DNA from: Skermania piniformis
Lineage (GTDB): Bacteria > Actinomycetota > Actinomycetes > Mycobacteriales > Mycobacteriaceae
NCBI RefSeq assembly: GCF_019285775.1
Contig: NZ_CP079105.1
Coordinates: 3,790,603-3,854,602, forward strand
Reading direction: 5' to 3'
DNA length: 64,000 bases
Positions 18,976-28,360 of the stretch are shown one piece after another. The position numbers were made by a program, and so were the translations under genes. Each line of letters opens with the position of its first letter. The stretch's first letter is position 1. The notes below the pieces were generated by a model. It worked only from the letters and a program-made list of their open reading frames with translations. It made no database searches and was not told where the DNA came from.

Positions 18976-19470
18976 TTATCCCGCCGAGGGTTGCGCCGGT
19001 CCGGCGCTGCCGGTTTTCGTGGGGTCCTCCGGAGTGCTACAGCAATGCTCCAACCAGAGTGCCGCCGCCACTAGCAAAAGTCCAGCTACCAGCCCCACAA
19101 GTGCCCCGGGGAAGTCCTCGACGGCGGCGCGCAGAATCCGGCGTTGCGGCAGCACGAACAGCAGAAAGCCCAGCCAGACCCCGGCCGACGCCGCTCCGAC
19201 CAATGCCGATGCCTTCGCCAGCGCCGCCGCTTTCGCCGCGGTCAGCGGATTCAACTCGCGCGGACCGGTACCGATCCGCCGGTCGTCGATCCGCGCCCGG
19301 ATCAGGAAGGCGGCGATCACTTCGACCAGCGCAACCGGGTAGAGCGACGCGCCGGCGTACAGCGGGATCGGCGGCAGGCTGCCGTATGCGACACGGACCA
19401 GCAACCAGGTAGCGACGGTCGCCACCAGCAACAGCACCACCAGGTCCCAGAGTCGGGTCGGTTTGGTCAC
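18976..19470 (-). CDS. DUF3180 membrane protein (Rv3605c-like)
   Basis: A 164-residue integral membrane protein of unknown function with four predicted helices (WDLVVLLLVATVATWLLVRV; LYPVALVEVIAAFLI; ALVGAASAGVWLGFLLFVL; ALVGLVAGLLLVAAALWL). The GTG start overlaps the folK stop (GTGA), so it is translationally tied to folK. The same order, folK followed by a DUF3180 gene, holds in mycobacteria. Nothing links it to folate chemistry beyond this. Confidence 0.85.
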   Translation of the reverse strand: MTKPTRLWDLVVLLLVATVATWLLVRVAYGSLPPIPLYAGASLYPVALVEVIAAFLIRARIDDRRIGTGPRELNPLTAAKAAALAKASALVGAASAGVWLGFLLFVLPQRRILRAAVEDFPGALVGLVAGLLLVAAALWLEHCCSTPEDPTKTGSAGPAQPSAG

Positions 19471-19973
19471 CGCCGCCGCTCCAGGAGCAACTCGGTTCGG
19501 TGGACCCCGGCCCGTTCGGCGGCCGGCAGGGCCGCGTACCACTCGACGACCGGGCGCGTCCGTCCACCGACCTCGAGCGCCGCCGCCGGCTGCACGTCCA
19601 GCCACGGCCGCAGCACGAACGCCCGCTGATGTGCGCGGGGATGCGGCAGGGTCAGCTCCGGCGTGTCGAGCCGGCCACCGCAGGTGATCACGTCCACATC
19701 GAGCGTGCGTGGTCCCCAGTGAACCTCCCGGGTGCGGCCGGCCGCATCCTCCAGCTCGTGGCCGATCCGCAGCCAATCCGGACAGCTGCGCGCCGGATCG
19801 TCGACGACGACGACCGCGTTGAGGAAATCCTCCTGCTCGACACCACCCCACGGGGCCGTTCGGTAGACCGCCGAGATCGCCTCGACCCGCGCGCCGAACC
19901 GGTCCGGCACCGACTGCAACCAGGCCAATCGATCCCCCAGGTTCGACCCGATCGACAACACGGCGCGACTCAT
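19467..19973 (-). CDS. folK: FolK, 6-hydroxymethyl-7,8-dihydropterin pyrophosphokinase
   Basis: Transfers pyrophosphate from ATP to hydroxymethyl-dihydropterin. The 168-residue protein shows SIGSNLGDR, the pterin/ATP motif GPRTLDVDVI (DxDxx metal-binding aspartates) and LPHPRAHQRAFVL. It is separated from folB by 13 bases and overlaps DUF3180 by four, within folE-folP-folB-folK. Confidence 0.97.
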   Translation of the reverse strand: MSRAVLSIGSNLGDRLAWLQSVPDRFGARVEAISAVYRTAPWGGVEQEDFLNAVVVVDDPARSCPDWLRIGHELEDAAGRTREVHWGPRTLDVDVITCGGRLDTPELTLPHPRAHQRAFVLRPWLDVQPAAALEVGGRTRPVVEWYAALPAAERAGVHRTELLLERRR

Positions 19974-19986
19974 GATGCTGCGCCGG

Positions 19987-20361
19987 TCATCCGGGCCACC
20001 CGTCCGGTGGGCGGCGCAGGACGACGGCGACGTCGTCGAAACGATGCGCGATCGGGGCTTCCGGCTTGTGCAGTACCACCTCTACCCGCGCCACCCGCGG
20101 GTCGGCCAACACGGCGTCGGCGATCTCGCTCGCAACCGTCTCGATCAGGTCGCGCGGCGGGCCGGCGACGATCGCCACCACCCGGTCGGCGAGTTCGCCG
20201 TAGTCGACCGTCTCGGCGAGCTCGTCGGACGCCGCGGCCGGACGCAGATCGAGCCACAGCCGCAGGTCGACCACGAAGTCCTGGCCCGTTCGACGCTCGT
20301 GCTCGAACACGCCGTGCGTGCCCCGAACCCGCAGCCCGGACAACTCGATTCGATCGTTCAT
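19987..20361 (-). CDS. folB: FolB, dihydroneopterin aldolase
   Basis: Cleaves dihydroneopterin to hydroxymethyl-dihydropterin and glycolaldehyde. The 124 residues include the signature [16 protein letters not shown] (active-site Glu) and [12 protein letters not shown] with the catalytic lysine. The ATG overlaps the folP stop by four bases (ATGA). Confidence 0.96.
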   Translation of the reverse strand: MNDRIELSGLRVRGTHGVFEHERRTGQDFVVDLRLWLDLRPAAASDELAETVDYGELADRVVAIVAGPPRDLIETVASEIADAVLADPRVARVEVVLHKPEAPIAHRFDDVAVVLRRPPDGWPG

Positions 20362-21257
20362 CGCGCCGGCCCGCCCCACCCCGGTCCGGCCGATTCCAGC
20401 CCGCTCGGCACGAGTTCCGCCCGGCGCCAGGCGGTTGCCGTCCGCACCGCATCCACCGTGGCCGGCACGTCGTGCACCCGCACACCCCACGCGCCGCGCA
20501 GGGCGGCCAGCGCCGAGATCGCGGCAGTGGCGACCTCGCGGCGGTCCGGTGGCCGGGGGCCGGTCGAATCGGCCAGCAGCGCACCGAGAAACCGCTTTCG
20601 CGAGGCGCCGATCAGCACCGGCAGCCCGTGGATCGACAGGTCGGGCAGACCGGCGAGCAACGCCCAGTTGTGTGCGGCCTCCTTGGCGAAGCCGAGCCCC
20701 GGATCGATCACCAGACGGCGCAGCGCCACCCCGGCGGCCACCGCATACTCGACCTGTGCGGCCAGTTCCGCGCGTACCTCGGCCGTCACGTCGCCGTAGC
20801 GAGCGGTCGAGCCGGAATGCCGGTGCCCGGGGTCCGCCCGCCAATGCATGAGAATCCACGGCACCTGCGCGTCGGCCACCACCCGAGCCATGTCGGGGTC
20901 GGCCTTCCCGCCGGACACGTCGTTGACCACCGTCGCGCCGGCAGCCAACGCTGCCTCGGCAACCGCGGCGCGCATGGTATCCACGCTGAGCCGGACGCCC
21001 GCGGCGGCCAGCTCGGTGATCACCGGTCGAATCCGCGCGATCTCCAGTTCCGGGTCGATCCGGTGCGCCCCGGGCCGGGTGGATTCGCCGCCGACGTCCA
21101 CCAGGTCCGCGCCGGCGGCGTGCAGCGCGAGGCCGTGCGATATCGCCGCTGCCGGATCGACAAACCGGCCACCGTCGGAGAACGAGTCGCCGGTCACGTT
21201 CAGCACCCCCATGACCACGCAGCCGCGGTCCGGCGGTGGGACGGGCAGTTCGGTCAC
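20358..21257 (-). CDS. folP: FolP, dihydropteroate synthase
   Basis: Condenses hydroxymethyl-dihydropterin pyrophosphate with p-aminobenzoate; the sulfonamide target. The TIM-barrel motifs are all present: [39 protein letters not shown] and [13 protein letters not shown] start lies ten bases after the folE stop. At 299 residues it is slightly longer than FolP1 of M. tuberculosis because of an Ala/Gly-rich C-terminal end. Confidence 0.97.
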   Translation of the reverse strand: MTELPVPPPDRGCVVMGVLNVTGDSFSDGGRFVDPAAAISHGLALHAAGADLVDVGGESTRPGAHRIDPELEIARIRPVITELAAAGVRLSVDTMRAAVAEAALAAGATVVNDVSGGKADPDMARVVADAQVPWILMHWRADPGHRHSGSTARYGDVTAEVRAELAAQVEYAVAAGVALRRLVIDPGLGFAKEAAHNWALLAGLPDLSIHGLPVLIGASRKRFLGALLADSTGPRPPDRREVATAAISALAALRGAWGVRVHDVPATVDAVRTATAWRRAELVPSGLESAGPGWGGPAR

Positions 21258-21267
21258 CGGATGGCGC

Positions 21268-21906
21268 TCATCGGGAGCGCAGGATCAGGTCGAGCGCCTC
21301 GGCCCGCGACACCGCGCTGGACTGGAACAGTCCGCGCACGGCGGACGTCGTGGTGCTCGCCCCGGGTTTCCGGATACCGCGCATCGCCATGCACAGGTGT
21401 TCCGCCTCGATCACCACGATCACGCCCCGCGGCGCCAGCTTGCGCATCAACGCGTCCGCGATCTCGCGGGTCAGCCGTTCCTGCACCTGCGGCCGCTTGG
21501 CATAGAGATCGACCAGTCGGGCGATCTTGGACAATCCGGTGACCCGGCCGCTCGGACCCGGGATATAGCCGACGTGCGCGGTGCCGTGGAACGAGACCAG
21601 ATGGTGTTCGCAGGTGGAGTACATCGGGATGTCGCGAACCAGCACCAGCTCTCGATGCCCCTCGTCGAACGTGGTGTCGAGCACCCGGTCCGGATCGGTG
21701 TAGAGGCCGGCGAAGACTTCTCGGTAGGCCCGGGCGACCCGCGCCGGGGTGTCGATCAGCCCCGGCCGGTCCGGGTCTTCACCGACCGCGATGAGCAGTT
21801 CGCGAACTGCGGCTTCGGCCCGGGCCCGGTCGAACGGCCGCCCGGTCTCCAACGCCGTTTCTGCGCCCGACCCGTTCACCTGCTCGTCGTCGATCTGATC
21901 GATCAC
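21268..21906 (-). CDS. folE: GTP cyclohydrolase I
   Basis: First folate step: GTP to dihydroneopterin triphosphate. The 212-residue protein has the zinc ligands in [12 protein letters not shown] (Cys and His) and in [11 protein letters not shown] (Cys), and the GLSKIARLV motif. The N-terminal 25 residues are variable, as usual. It follows ftsH after 118 bases and opens the fol gene run. Confidence 0.97.
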   Translation of the reverse strand: MIDQIDDEQVNGSGAETALETGRPFDRARAEAAVRELLIAVGEDPDRPGLIDTPARVARAYREVFAGLYTDPDRVLDTTFDEGHRELVLVRDIPMYSTCEHHLVSFHGTAHVGYIPGPSGRVTGLSKIARLVDLYAKRPQVQERLTREIADALMRKLAPRGVIVVIEAEHLCMAMRGIRKPGASTTTSAVRGLFQSSAVSRAEALDLILRSR

Positions 21907-22024
21907 GGCGGCTACCTTCCCTCTGCCCGGCCGACGCTCTGCCTACCTGCGGTCTGCTTTTCCGGCTCGCCGGACGAGCCTGGGTGGCCCGGAGTATCCG
22001 GAATCGAACCGAGAGTACCGGCTG

Positions 22025-24517
22025 TCAGCGTCGTCGGCCCGAGTTGTCGGCATCCGGATCATCGGGGTAGTCGCGCCGATCCGGATAGCTGTCGCCGTTG
22101 CGATACGCGCTACCGCCCGGCCAACTGTCGAGCAGTGGGTCGGTGTCCACCCGCGCATGCTGACCGGCGAGCCGATCCGGGATGTTCAGCGGCTGGTGCG
22201 GCCCGGACCAGGCAGCGTTCTCCGACTCCGACTCCGAATCCCGATTCGAGTCCCGATCCGAATCCGGATCGGGCCAGGCCGACGGGCGCGGACCGGGCCA
22301 TTCGGCCGTGGGCTCGGCCCACCGGTGTGCGCCACCGTCGGCCGCAGACGACTCCGGGTTCCGTTCCGGCTCCGGGTCCGGCGGCGGCCAGCCCGGGGCG
22401 GACCAATTCGCCGGCGCACCGTAGTCGGGCCGGGAGCCGCGCGCGGGGGCCGCGGCAGCCGGCTCACCGCGCACGGGATGACCGGGACTCGGATGGCCGT
22501 TGGGCGGGACGCGGTACTCACGCGGCATCGGGTAACCGTTGCCCGGCGTGTCCCGCGGCACACTCGGGACCGGGATCGGCGGGAACGGCTCGCCGCGCTC
22601 GACCGCCAGCTCGCGCGGCGTCTTCACCGGTGGCTTGTCCGAGGGCACCCGGTCGCCGAAATCGTTGAACGCGGTGATCCGCGGCCGCTTCTCCACCGAC
22701 GTGAAGATCTGTTCCAGGTCTTTGCGGTGCAGCGTCTCCCGTTCCAGCAACTGTGCGGCGAGCACGTCCAGCACGTCCCGGTACTCGTTCAGGATCGCCC
22801 ATGCCTCGGTGTGCGCCGCCTCGATCAGGTTGCGCACTTCTTCGTCGATCTCCCGGGCGACCTCGTGCGAGTAGTCCGGCGCGGTGCCCATCGTCCGGCC
22901 CAGGAACGGGTCACCCTGATCTTCGCCGTACCGGACCGCGCCGAGCCGAGCGCTCATCCCGTACTCGGTGACCATCGATCGGGCGATCTTGGTGGCCTGG
23001 TCGATGTCCGAGGCGGCGCCGGTGGTCGGCTCGTGGAAAACCAGCTCCTCGGCCGCGCGGCCACCCATCGCCATCACCAGGCGGGCGATCATCTCCGAGC
23101 GGGTCATCATGCCCTTGTCGTCCTCGGGCACCGTCATCGCGTGCCCGCCGGTGCGACCGCGGGCCAGGATCGTGACCTTGTACACCTGCTCGATGTCCGG
23201 CATCGCCCACGCCGCCAGGGTGTGCCCACCCTCGTGATAGGCGGTGATCTTCTTCTCGTGCTCGCTGATGATCCGGCTCTTGCGCCGCGGGCCGCCGATC
23301 ACCCGGTCGACCGACTCCTCCAGCGCGGCGCTGGTGATCAAGGTGCCGTTCTCCCGCGCGGTGAGCAGGGCCGCCTCGTTGATCACGTTGGCCAGGTCGG
23401 CACCGGACATCCCCACCGTGCGCTTGGCCAGACCCTCGAGGTCGGCGTCCGGCGCGATCGGCTTGCCCTGCGAATGCACCCGCAGGATCGCCCGGCGGCC
23501 GGCGAGGTCCGGCGCGCCGACCGGGATCTGCCGGTCGAACCGGCCCGGGCGCAGCAATGCCGGGTCCAGGATGTCCGGCCGGTTGGTCGCCGCGATCAGG
23601 ATGATTCCGGTGCGATCACCGAATCCGTCCATCTCGACCAACAGCTGGTTCAGCGTCTGCTCACGTTCGTCGTGCCCGCCGCCCAGCCCGGCGCCGCGCT
23701 GCCGACCGACCGCGTCGATCTCGTCGACGAAGATGATGCACGGGCTGTTCTGCTTGGCCTGCTCGAACAGGTCGCGCACGCGGGAGGCGCCGACCCCGAC
23801 GAACATCTCGACGAAATCGGACCCGGAGATGGTGAAGAACGGCACGCCGGCCTCGCCCGCGACCGCGCGCGCCAACAGCGTCTTACCGGTGCCGGGCGGG
23901 CCGTAGAGCAGCACGCCCTTCGGAATCTTCGCGCCCAGCGCCTGGTAGCGAGCCGGGTTCTGCAGGAAGTCCTTGATCTCGTAGAGCTCTTCGACCGCCT
24001 CGTCGGCGCCGGCGACATCGGCGAACGTGGTCTTGGGCATGTCCTTGGCCAACTGCTTGGCCTTCGACTTGCCGAAGCCCATCACCCCGCCCCGACCGCC
24101 GCCTTGCATCCGGCCCATCACGAACACGAACAAACCGAGCAGGATCACCATCGGCAGCACGAACAGCAAGATCTGGGTGAACCAGCTCTCCTGGGTCACC
24201 TTGGTGTCGTATTCGGTGGCGCCGGAGTTCTGCACCGTCTGGAAGATCGAATCCGCCGCCGCGTTCGGATAGGTCGCGATGATCTGCGTGGCGTTGCCGG
24301 TGGACTCGTTACCGCTCTTCAGCGTGAGCCGGAGTTGTTGCTCGCGATCGTCGATCCGGACCTTGTCGACGTTCTTGCTCTGCAATTGCGCGACAGCGAC
24401 CGACGTGTCGACACTTTTCCAGTCCCGAGTGTCGTTACCGAAGTAGCTGAACGCGTAGATCACCAGCAAGATGCCGGCGATGATCGCCAGGTTCCGAAAA
24501 ACGGTCTTGCGGTTCAT
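22025..24517 (-). CDS. ftsH: FtsH, membrane-bound AAA+ zinc protease
   Basis: Degrades misfolded or regulated membrane and soluble proteins. Of 830 residues: helix 1 (about 8-26), a small periplasmic domain, helix 2 (about 116-136), the AAA+ domain with Walker A GPPGTGKT (206-213) and Walker [10 protein letters not shown], and a metalloprotease domain with zinc site HEGGH (428-432). After about 635 comes an unusually long disordered tail rich in Pro, Gly, Asp and Ser with Asp-Ser/Glu-Ser runs. The tail makes the protein longer than typical bacterial FtsH (about 650), in line with the extended actinobacterial forms. It leads the folate run. Confidence 0.97.
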   Translation of the reverse strand: MNRKTVFRNLAIIAGILLVIYAFSYFGNDTRDWKSVDTSVAVAQLQSKNVDKVRIDDREQQLRLTLKSGNESTGNATQIIATYPNAAADSIFQTVQNSGATEYDTKVTQESWFTQILLFVLPMVILLGLFVFVMGRMQGGGRGGVMGFGKSKAKQLAKDMPKTTFADVAGADEAVEELYEIKDFLQNPARYQALGAKIPKGVLLYGPPGTGKTLLARAVAGEAGVPFFTISGSDFVEMFVGVGASRVRDLFEQAKQNSPCIIFVDEIDAVGRQRGAGLGGGHDEREQTLNQLLVEMDGFGDRTGIILIAATNRPDILDPALLRPGRFDRQIPVGAPDLAGRRAILRVHSQGKPIAPDADLEGLAKRTVGMSGADLANVINEAALLTARENGTLITSAALEESVDRVIGGPRRKSRIISEHEKKITAYHEGGHTLAAWAMPDIEQVYKVTILARGRTGGHAMTVPEDDKGMMTRSEMIARLVMAMGGRAAEELVFHEPTTGAASDIDQATKIARSMVTEYGMSARLGAVRYGEDQGDPFLGRTMGTAPDYSHEVAREIDEEVRNLIEAAHTEAWAILNEYRDVLDVLAAQLLERETLHRKDLEQIFTSVEKRPRITAFNDFGDRVPSDKPPVKTPRELAVERGEPFPPIPVPSVPRDTPGNGYPMPREYRVPPNGHPSPGHPVRGEPAAAAPARGSRPDYGAPANWSAPGWPPPDPEPERNPESSAADGGAHRWAEPTAEWPGPRPSAWPDPDSDRDSNRDSESESENAAWSGPHQPLNIPDRLAGQHARVDTDPLLDSWPGGSAYRNGDSYPDRRDYPDDPDADNSGRRR

Positions 24518-24666
24518 ATCGCATCGATTCGGTTCGTCATATGGGTGGTCGGCCCCTCCGGGGTTCTCAGGCTACCGCGCGCGCCGGCCGGGCCACGCAA
24601 CGCGTTCATCGGGACAACGTGCCGCTCGCCCGTGATGTTCCCCGATTCCGCCGTAGGCTCGTCGGC

Positions 24667-24915
24667 ATGTGCCGCAACATCACCGCGCTGCGCGGCCTGG
24701 AGCCCGCGGCGACGCCGGAAGAGATCACCGCAGCTGCGCTGCAATACGTCCGCAAGGTCGGTGGGTTGTCGGCTGTGTCGGCGACCAATCGCGCCGCGGT
24801 GGACCGGGCGGTCGCCGAGATCGCCGCAACCACCACCCGACTGCTCGACGAACTGCCCGAGCGGCGGGTGCCGCCGAAGGACGTACCACCGCTGCGCCGA
24901 ATCCGGCAAGTGTGA
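24667..24915 (+). CDS. DUF2277 small protein
   Basis: An 82-residue protein matching the DUF2277 pattern: begins MCRNITALRGLEP, then ATPEEITAAALQYVRKVGG. Function unknown. It is divergent from ftsH with about 150 bases between the starts and may be in the same transcript as the aldehyde dehydrogenase 86 bases downstream. Confidence 0.85.
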   Translation: MCRNITALRGLEPAATPEEITAAALQYVRKVGGLSAVSATNRAAVDRAVAEIAATTTRLLDELPERRVPPKDVPPLRRIRQV

Positions 24916-25001
24916 CCCGGCTCATTCTGACGGCCTGGCGTGTCACTATCGAGGGACCGGCCGTCGAGTAACGGGCCACCGGACACCAGGAGGGGTCGAC
25001 G

Positions 25002-26549
25002 ATGACCACAAGCGCACCGCAGATCGATCGCACGGCCGACGAGCCGAACGTGATCGAGGTGCCCAACCCGGCCGACGGCACGATCGTCGGCAAGGTCCAG
25101 ATCGACACTGCGGAGACCGTGACGACCAAGGTCGCCGATCTGCGTCGGCATCAGCCGGCCTGGGCGGCGCTGGGCCCGAGCGGGCGCAAGGACTGGCTGC
25201 TGAAGTTCCAGGACTGGATCTTCGACAACGCGGACCGGATCACCGCAACCGTCCAGTCCGAATCCGGCAAGGCGCGGGTGGACGCCAGTGTCGAGCCGCT
25301 GTTCGTCGCGGATCTGATCGGCTACTACGCGCGCAACGCCGAGAAGTTCCTCGCCGAGCAGCACCCGACCCCGCACAATCCGCTGGCCAAGGTGAAGAAG
25401 CTGACCACGGTGTACCGGCCGTACCCGGTGGTCGGCGTGATCACCCCGTGGAACTTCCCGTTCGCGATGCCCGGCCTGGACGTGATCCCCGCCTTGACGG
25501 CGGGCGCCGCGGTCCTGCTCAAGCCGTCCGAGGTCACCCCGCTGTCGGCGGTCGAGTTCGCCCGCGGCTGGACCGAGATCGGAGCCCCGCCGGTGCTGGC
25601 CCTGGCCACCGGCCGGGGCGGCACCGGTGCGGCCGTGGTGGAGAACGTGGACTACGTGCAGTTCACCGGTTCCACCCGAACCGGCCGCTCGATCGCGAAG
25701 GCCTGTGCCGAACGGCTGCTGCCGTACAGCTTGGAACTCGGCGGCAAAGATCCGGCGATCGTGCTGGCCGACGCCGATATCGATCGCGCGGCGGCCGGCA
25801 TCGCCTACGGCGGGATGTTCAACTCCGGCCAGGTGTGTATCTCGATCGAGCGGGTCTACGTCGAGGCGCCGGTCTACCAGGAGTTCGTCGACAAGCTCAC
25901 CCGCAACGTCGCCGAGCTGCGTCAGGGCCAGGACGGCAAGGACATCGAGCACGATGTCGGCGCGATGGCCACGCAAACGCAACGCGACATCGTCGCCCGG
26001 CACGTCGACGAGGCGGTCGCGGCGGGAGCGCAGGTGGTGGTCGGCGGCAAGCCCACCGGGGTCGGTACCTTCTTCGAGCCGACCGTGCTGGTGGACGTCA
26101 CCCAGGACATGAGTTGCGTGCAGGAGGAGACGTTCGGGCCGACCCTGCCGGTGATCAAGGTCGCCGACGCCGACGAAGCGATCCGACTGGCCAACGACTC
26201 GCAGTACGGGCTGTCCGCCACGGTGTGGACCGGGGACCGGAACCGCGGCGAGCAGATCGCCCGCCGGCTCGACGTCGGCGCCGTCAACATCAACGACGCC
26301 TTCGCCAACCTGTTCAGCTACGCCCTGCCGATGGGCGGGTGGAAGGACTCCGGGGTCGGCGCCCGGTGGGGCGGCGCGGCCGGCCTACTCAAGTACTGCC
26401 GGGTGCAGGCGATCACCACCCCGCGGCTGCCCACCCAAACCAAGGAACTGCTCTGGTTCCCGTATTCACCGGCCAAGGTGGGCGTCGCGTTCGGCGTGAT
26501 GCGCGCGGCCGGCGCCCGGGGCCTGCGCAAGCTCGGACTGTCCCGATGA
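25002..26549 (+). CDS. NAD(P)-dependent aldehyde dehydrogenase
   Basis: Oxidises an aldehyde to the acid; the 515-residue chain has every ALDH motif: TPWNFPF, KPSEVTPLS, FTGSTRTGRS, ELGGKDPAIV (general-base Glu), GQVCIS (catalytic Cys) and EETFGPTLPV. The family is closest to succinate-semialdehyde/general ALDHs, and the substrate is unknown. A good AGGAGG lies before the ATG. The C-terminal 60 residues (ELLWFPYSPAKVGVAFG...) extend beyond the usual ALDH core. The stop overlaps the SDR start (ATGA). Confidence 0.92.
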   Translation: MTTSAPQIDRTADEPNVIEVPNPADGTIVGKVQIDTAETVTTKVADLRRHQPAWAALGPSGRKDWLLKFQDWIFDNADRITATVQSESGKARVDASVEPLFVADLIGYYARNAEKFLAEQHPTPHNPLAKVKKLTTVYRPYPVVGVITPWNFPFAMPGLDVIPALTAGAAVLLKPSEVTPLSAVEFARGWTEIGAPPVLALATGRGGTGAAVVENVDYVQFTGSTRTGRSIAKACAERLLPYSLELGGKDPAIVLADADIDRAAAGIAYGGMFNSGQVCISIERVYVEAPVYQEFVDKLTRNVAELRQGQDGKDIEHDVGAMATQTQRDIVARHVDEAVAAGAQVVVGGKPTGVGTFFEPTVLVDVTQDMSCVQEETFGPTLPVIKVADADEAIRLANDSQYGLSATVWTGDRNRGEQIARRLDVGAVNINDAFANLFSYALPMGGWKDSGVGARWGGAAGLLKYCRVQAITTPRLPTQTKELLWFPYSPAKVGVAFGVMRAAGARGLRKLGLSR

Positions 26550-27391
26550 GCCGGACCACCCCGGCGACGCCCACCGTGGCCGGCAAGGTCGTCGTGATCA
26601 CCGGCGGCGCGCGCGGGATCGGCCTGGCGACCGCCCGCAAGCTGCACGCGGACGGCGCCCGGGTGGCCATCGGGGACGTCGACGAAGCGACGGTGAAGAC
26701 GACCGGCGCCGATCTCGGCCTGGAGGTCGCCGGCCTGCTGGACGTCACCGCCGAAGAGTCCTTCGACGCCTTCCTGGACCAGGTCGAACGCACCCTGGGA
26801 CCGATCGACGTGCTGGTCAACAACGCCGGGATCATGCCGCTCGGCAGGTTGGCCGACGAACCGGACGCGGTCACCCGGCGGGTGCTCGACATCAACGTCT
26901 ACGGGGTGATCCTCGGCTCCAAGCTGGCGCTGCGGCGGATGCTGGCGCGCGGTTCCGGCCACGTGATCAACGTCGCGTCACTGGCCGGGAAGACACCGAT
27001 GGCCGGCGCGGCGACCTACTGTGCGTCGAAATACGCGGTGCTCGGCTTCACCGACACGTTGCGGATGGAGTACCACGGCACCGGGGTGGAGTTCTCGGCA
27101 GTGTTGCCGACCTTCACCAACACCGAGCTGATCGCCGGAACCGCGAAACCACGGCTGTTGCGCAACGCCGAACCGCACGAGGTGGCGGCGGCGGTCGCCG
27201 ATCTGATATTGCACCCACGGCCGGAGGTTGCGGTGACCCGGATCGCCGGCGTGCTGGTCGACTCGCAGAACTTCGTGCCGCGGCGGGTGAGCGAGCGGTT
27301 GGGTCGGATGCTCGGGGTCGATCACGCGTTCACCGACGACGTCGACCCGGTGGCGCGGCGCAGCTACGAGGACCGGGCGCGCGGCGTCTGA
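26546..27391 (+). CDS. Short-chain dehydrogenase/reductase
   Basis: A classical SDR of 281 residues: cofactor motif TGGARGIGLA (TGxxxGxG), NNAGIMPLG, catalytic Ser in INVASLAGK and Tyr/Lys in YCASKYAV. It is coupled to the aldehyde dehydrogenase by a four-base overlap, suggesting an alcohol-to-aldehyde-to-acid pair (inference). Its 3' end overlaps the convergent LysR gene by 28 bases. Confidence 0.92.
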   Translation: MSRTTPATPTVAGKVVVITGGARGIGLATARKLHADGARVAIGDVDEATVKTTGADLGLEVAGLLDVTAEESFDAFLDQVERTLGPIDVLVNNAGIMPLGRLADEPDAVTRRVLDINVYGVILGSKLALRRMLARGSGHVINVASLAGKTPMAGAATYCASKYAVLGFTDTLRMEYHGTGVEFSAVLPTFTNTELIAGTAKPRLLRNAEPHEVAAAVADLILHPRPEVAVTRIAGVLVDSQNFVPRRVSERLGRMLGVDHAFTDDVDPVARRSYEDRARGV

Positions 27392-28167
27392 TCATCGGGC
27401 GCGGCCGTCGCGGCGTCGACCACGGCCCGGACCAGTTCCCGGTCGTCGTCGGCCCGCCAGGCCAGCGCCAGTTCGGTCGGCGGCAGGCCGCTGACCGGGC
27501 GCGCCGCCACGCCCGGCCAGCGGTACAACGCGACACTGTCGCGGGGCAGCAGCAGAATGCCGTGCCCGCGGGTGAGCTCCTCCAGCTGATCCTCGGTGCG
27601 CTCGCCGCCGACCTGGGACAGTTTCTCGAGATCGCCCGCGTCGATCTCCTCGGCCGCGGCCAGCCGATGCCCCTCCGCCAACAGCACCCATTGTTGCTGT
27701 GACTGCAGCACGATCCAGCGGTACCGGTCGGGGTCCGGTAGCGGCAGCCAGACCAGCGCAAGGTCGGCACGATGGTCGGCCAGGCCGCTGGTCCGGTCGA
27801 TTCCCGAAGCGGCGTAGGGGACCAGCCGAACACCGCTCTCCTCCTCGAACCGGGGCAGCAGTCCGTGTTCGCCGGCTGGGTGGATACCGATTTGCAACAC
27901 CCGGTCGGTCCGCCGTAGGCCCTCGTCGGTCTGGTCCCAGTCGGCGAGCACCTTCCGGGCCCCGACCAGTAGTTCCCGCCCGGCCCGGGTCAGCGCCACG
28001 CTGCGCTGATCGCGATCGAACAAGACGGTGTCCAGTTGCTTCTCCAGCTGTCGGATCTGCCGCGACAACGTCGGCTGCGCCACCTCCAATCGCTGCGCCG
28101 CATTGGTGAAGTGCAATTCTTCAGCAACTGCGACGAAGTAACGTAGATCACGCAGATGGACATCCAT
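27364..28167 (-). CDS. LysR-family transcription regulator
   Basis: The N-terminal winged helix-turn-helix (LRDLRYFVAVAEELHFTNAA, then AQPTLSRQIRQLE, residues about 6-60) is typical, followed by an inducer-binding domain of about 180 residues, a little shorter than average. It is convergent with the ALDH/SDR pair rather than divergent, so it may or may not control them. The ligand is unknown. Confidence 0.9.
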   Translation of the reverse strand: MDVHLRDLRYFVAVAEELHFTNAAQRLEVAQPTLSRQIRQLEKQLDTVLFDRDQRSVALTRAGRELLVGARKVLADWDQTDEGLRRTDRVLQIGIHPAGEHGLLPRFEEESGVRLVPYAASGIDRTSGLADHRADLALVWLPLPDPDRYRWIVLQSQQQWVLLAEGHRLAAAEEIDAGDLEKLSQVGGERTEDQLEELTRGHGILLLPRDSVALYRWPGVAARPVSGLPPTELALAWRADDDRELVRAVVDAATAAPDDQTPRARSS

Positions 28168-28360
28168 AGCACGGTGCTATCAGAGTCGGGTTCCGGCGTC
28201 CATACTTCCCGTCGACGTACCGCTCGGCGCACGTGGCCGGTGTTGCCGGCGGTGAAAGTTGTCGACGGGCGTGAACTCCTGAGCCGAGAGCGGGAAGCAA
28301 TCCGAAGGCCGTACCGCACGGCGTGCCTCGGGTGATCGGACGCTGTCTGCGAGACCCGAT

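Noticed and set aside
22157-27391. A 1744-residue plus-strand open frame
   Set aside because: Most of it is antisense to ftsH and out of frame with the aldehyde dehydrogenase; only the last 281 residues (the SDR) are real. Long antisense frames are expected in high-GC DNA.
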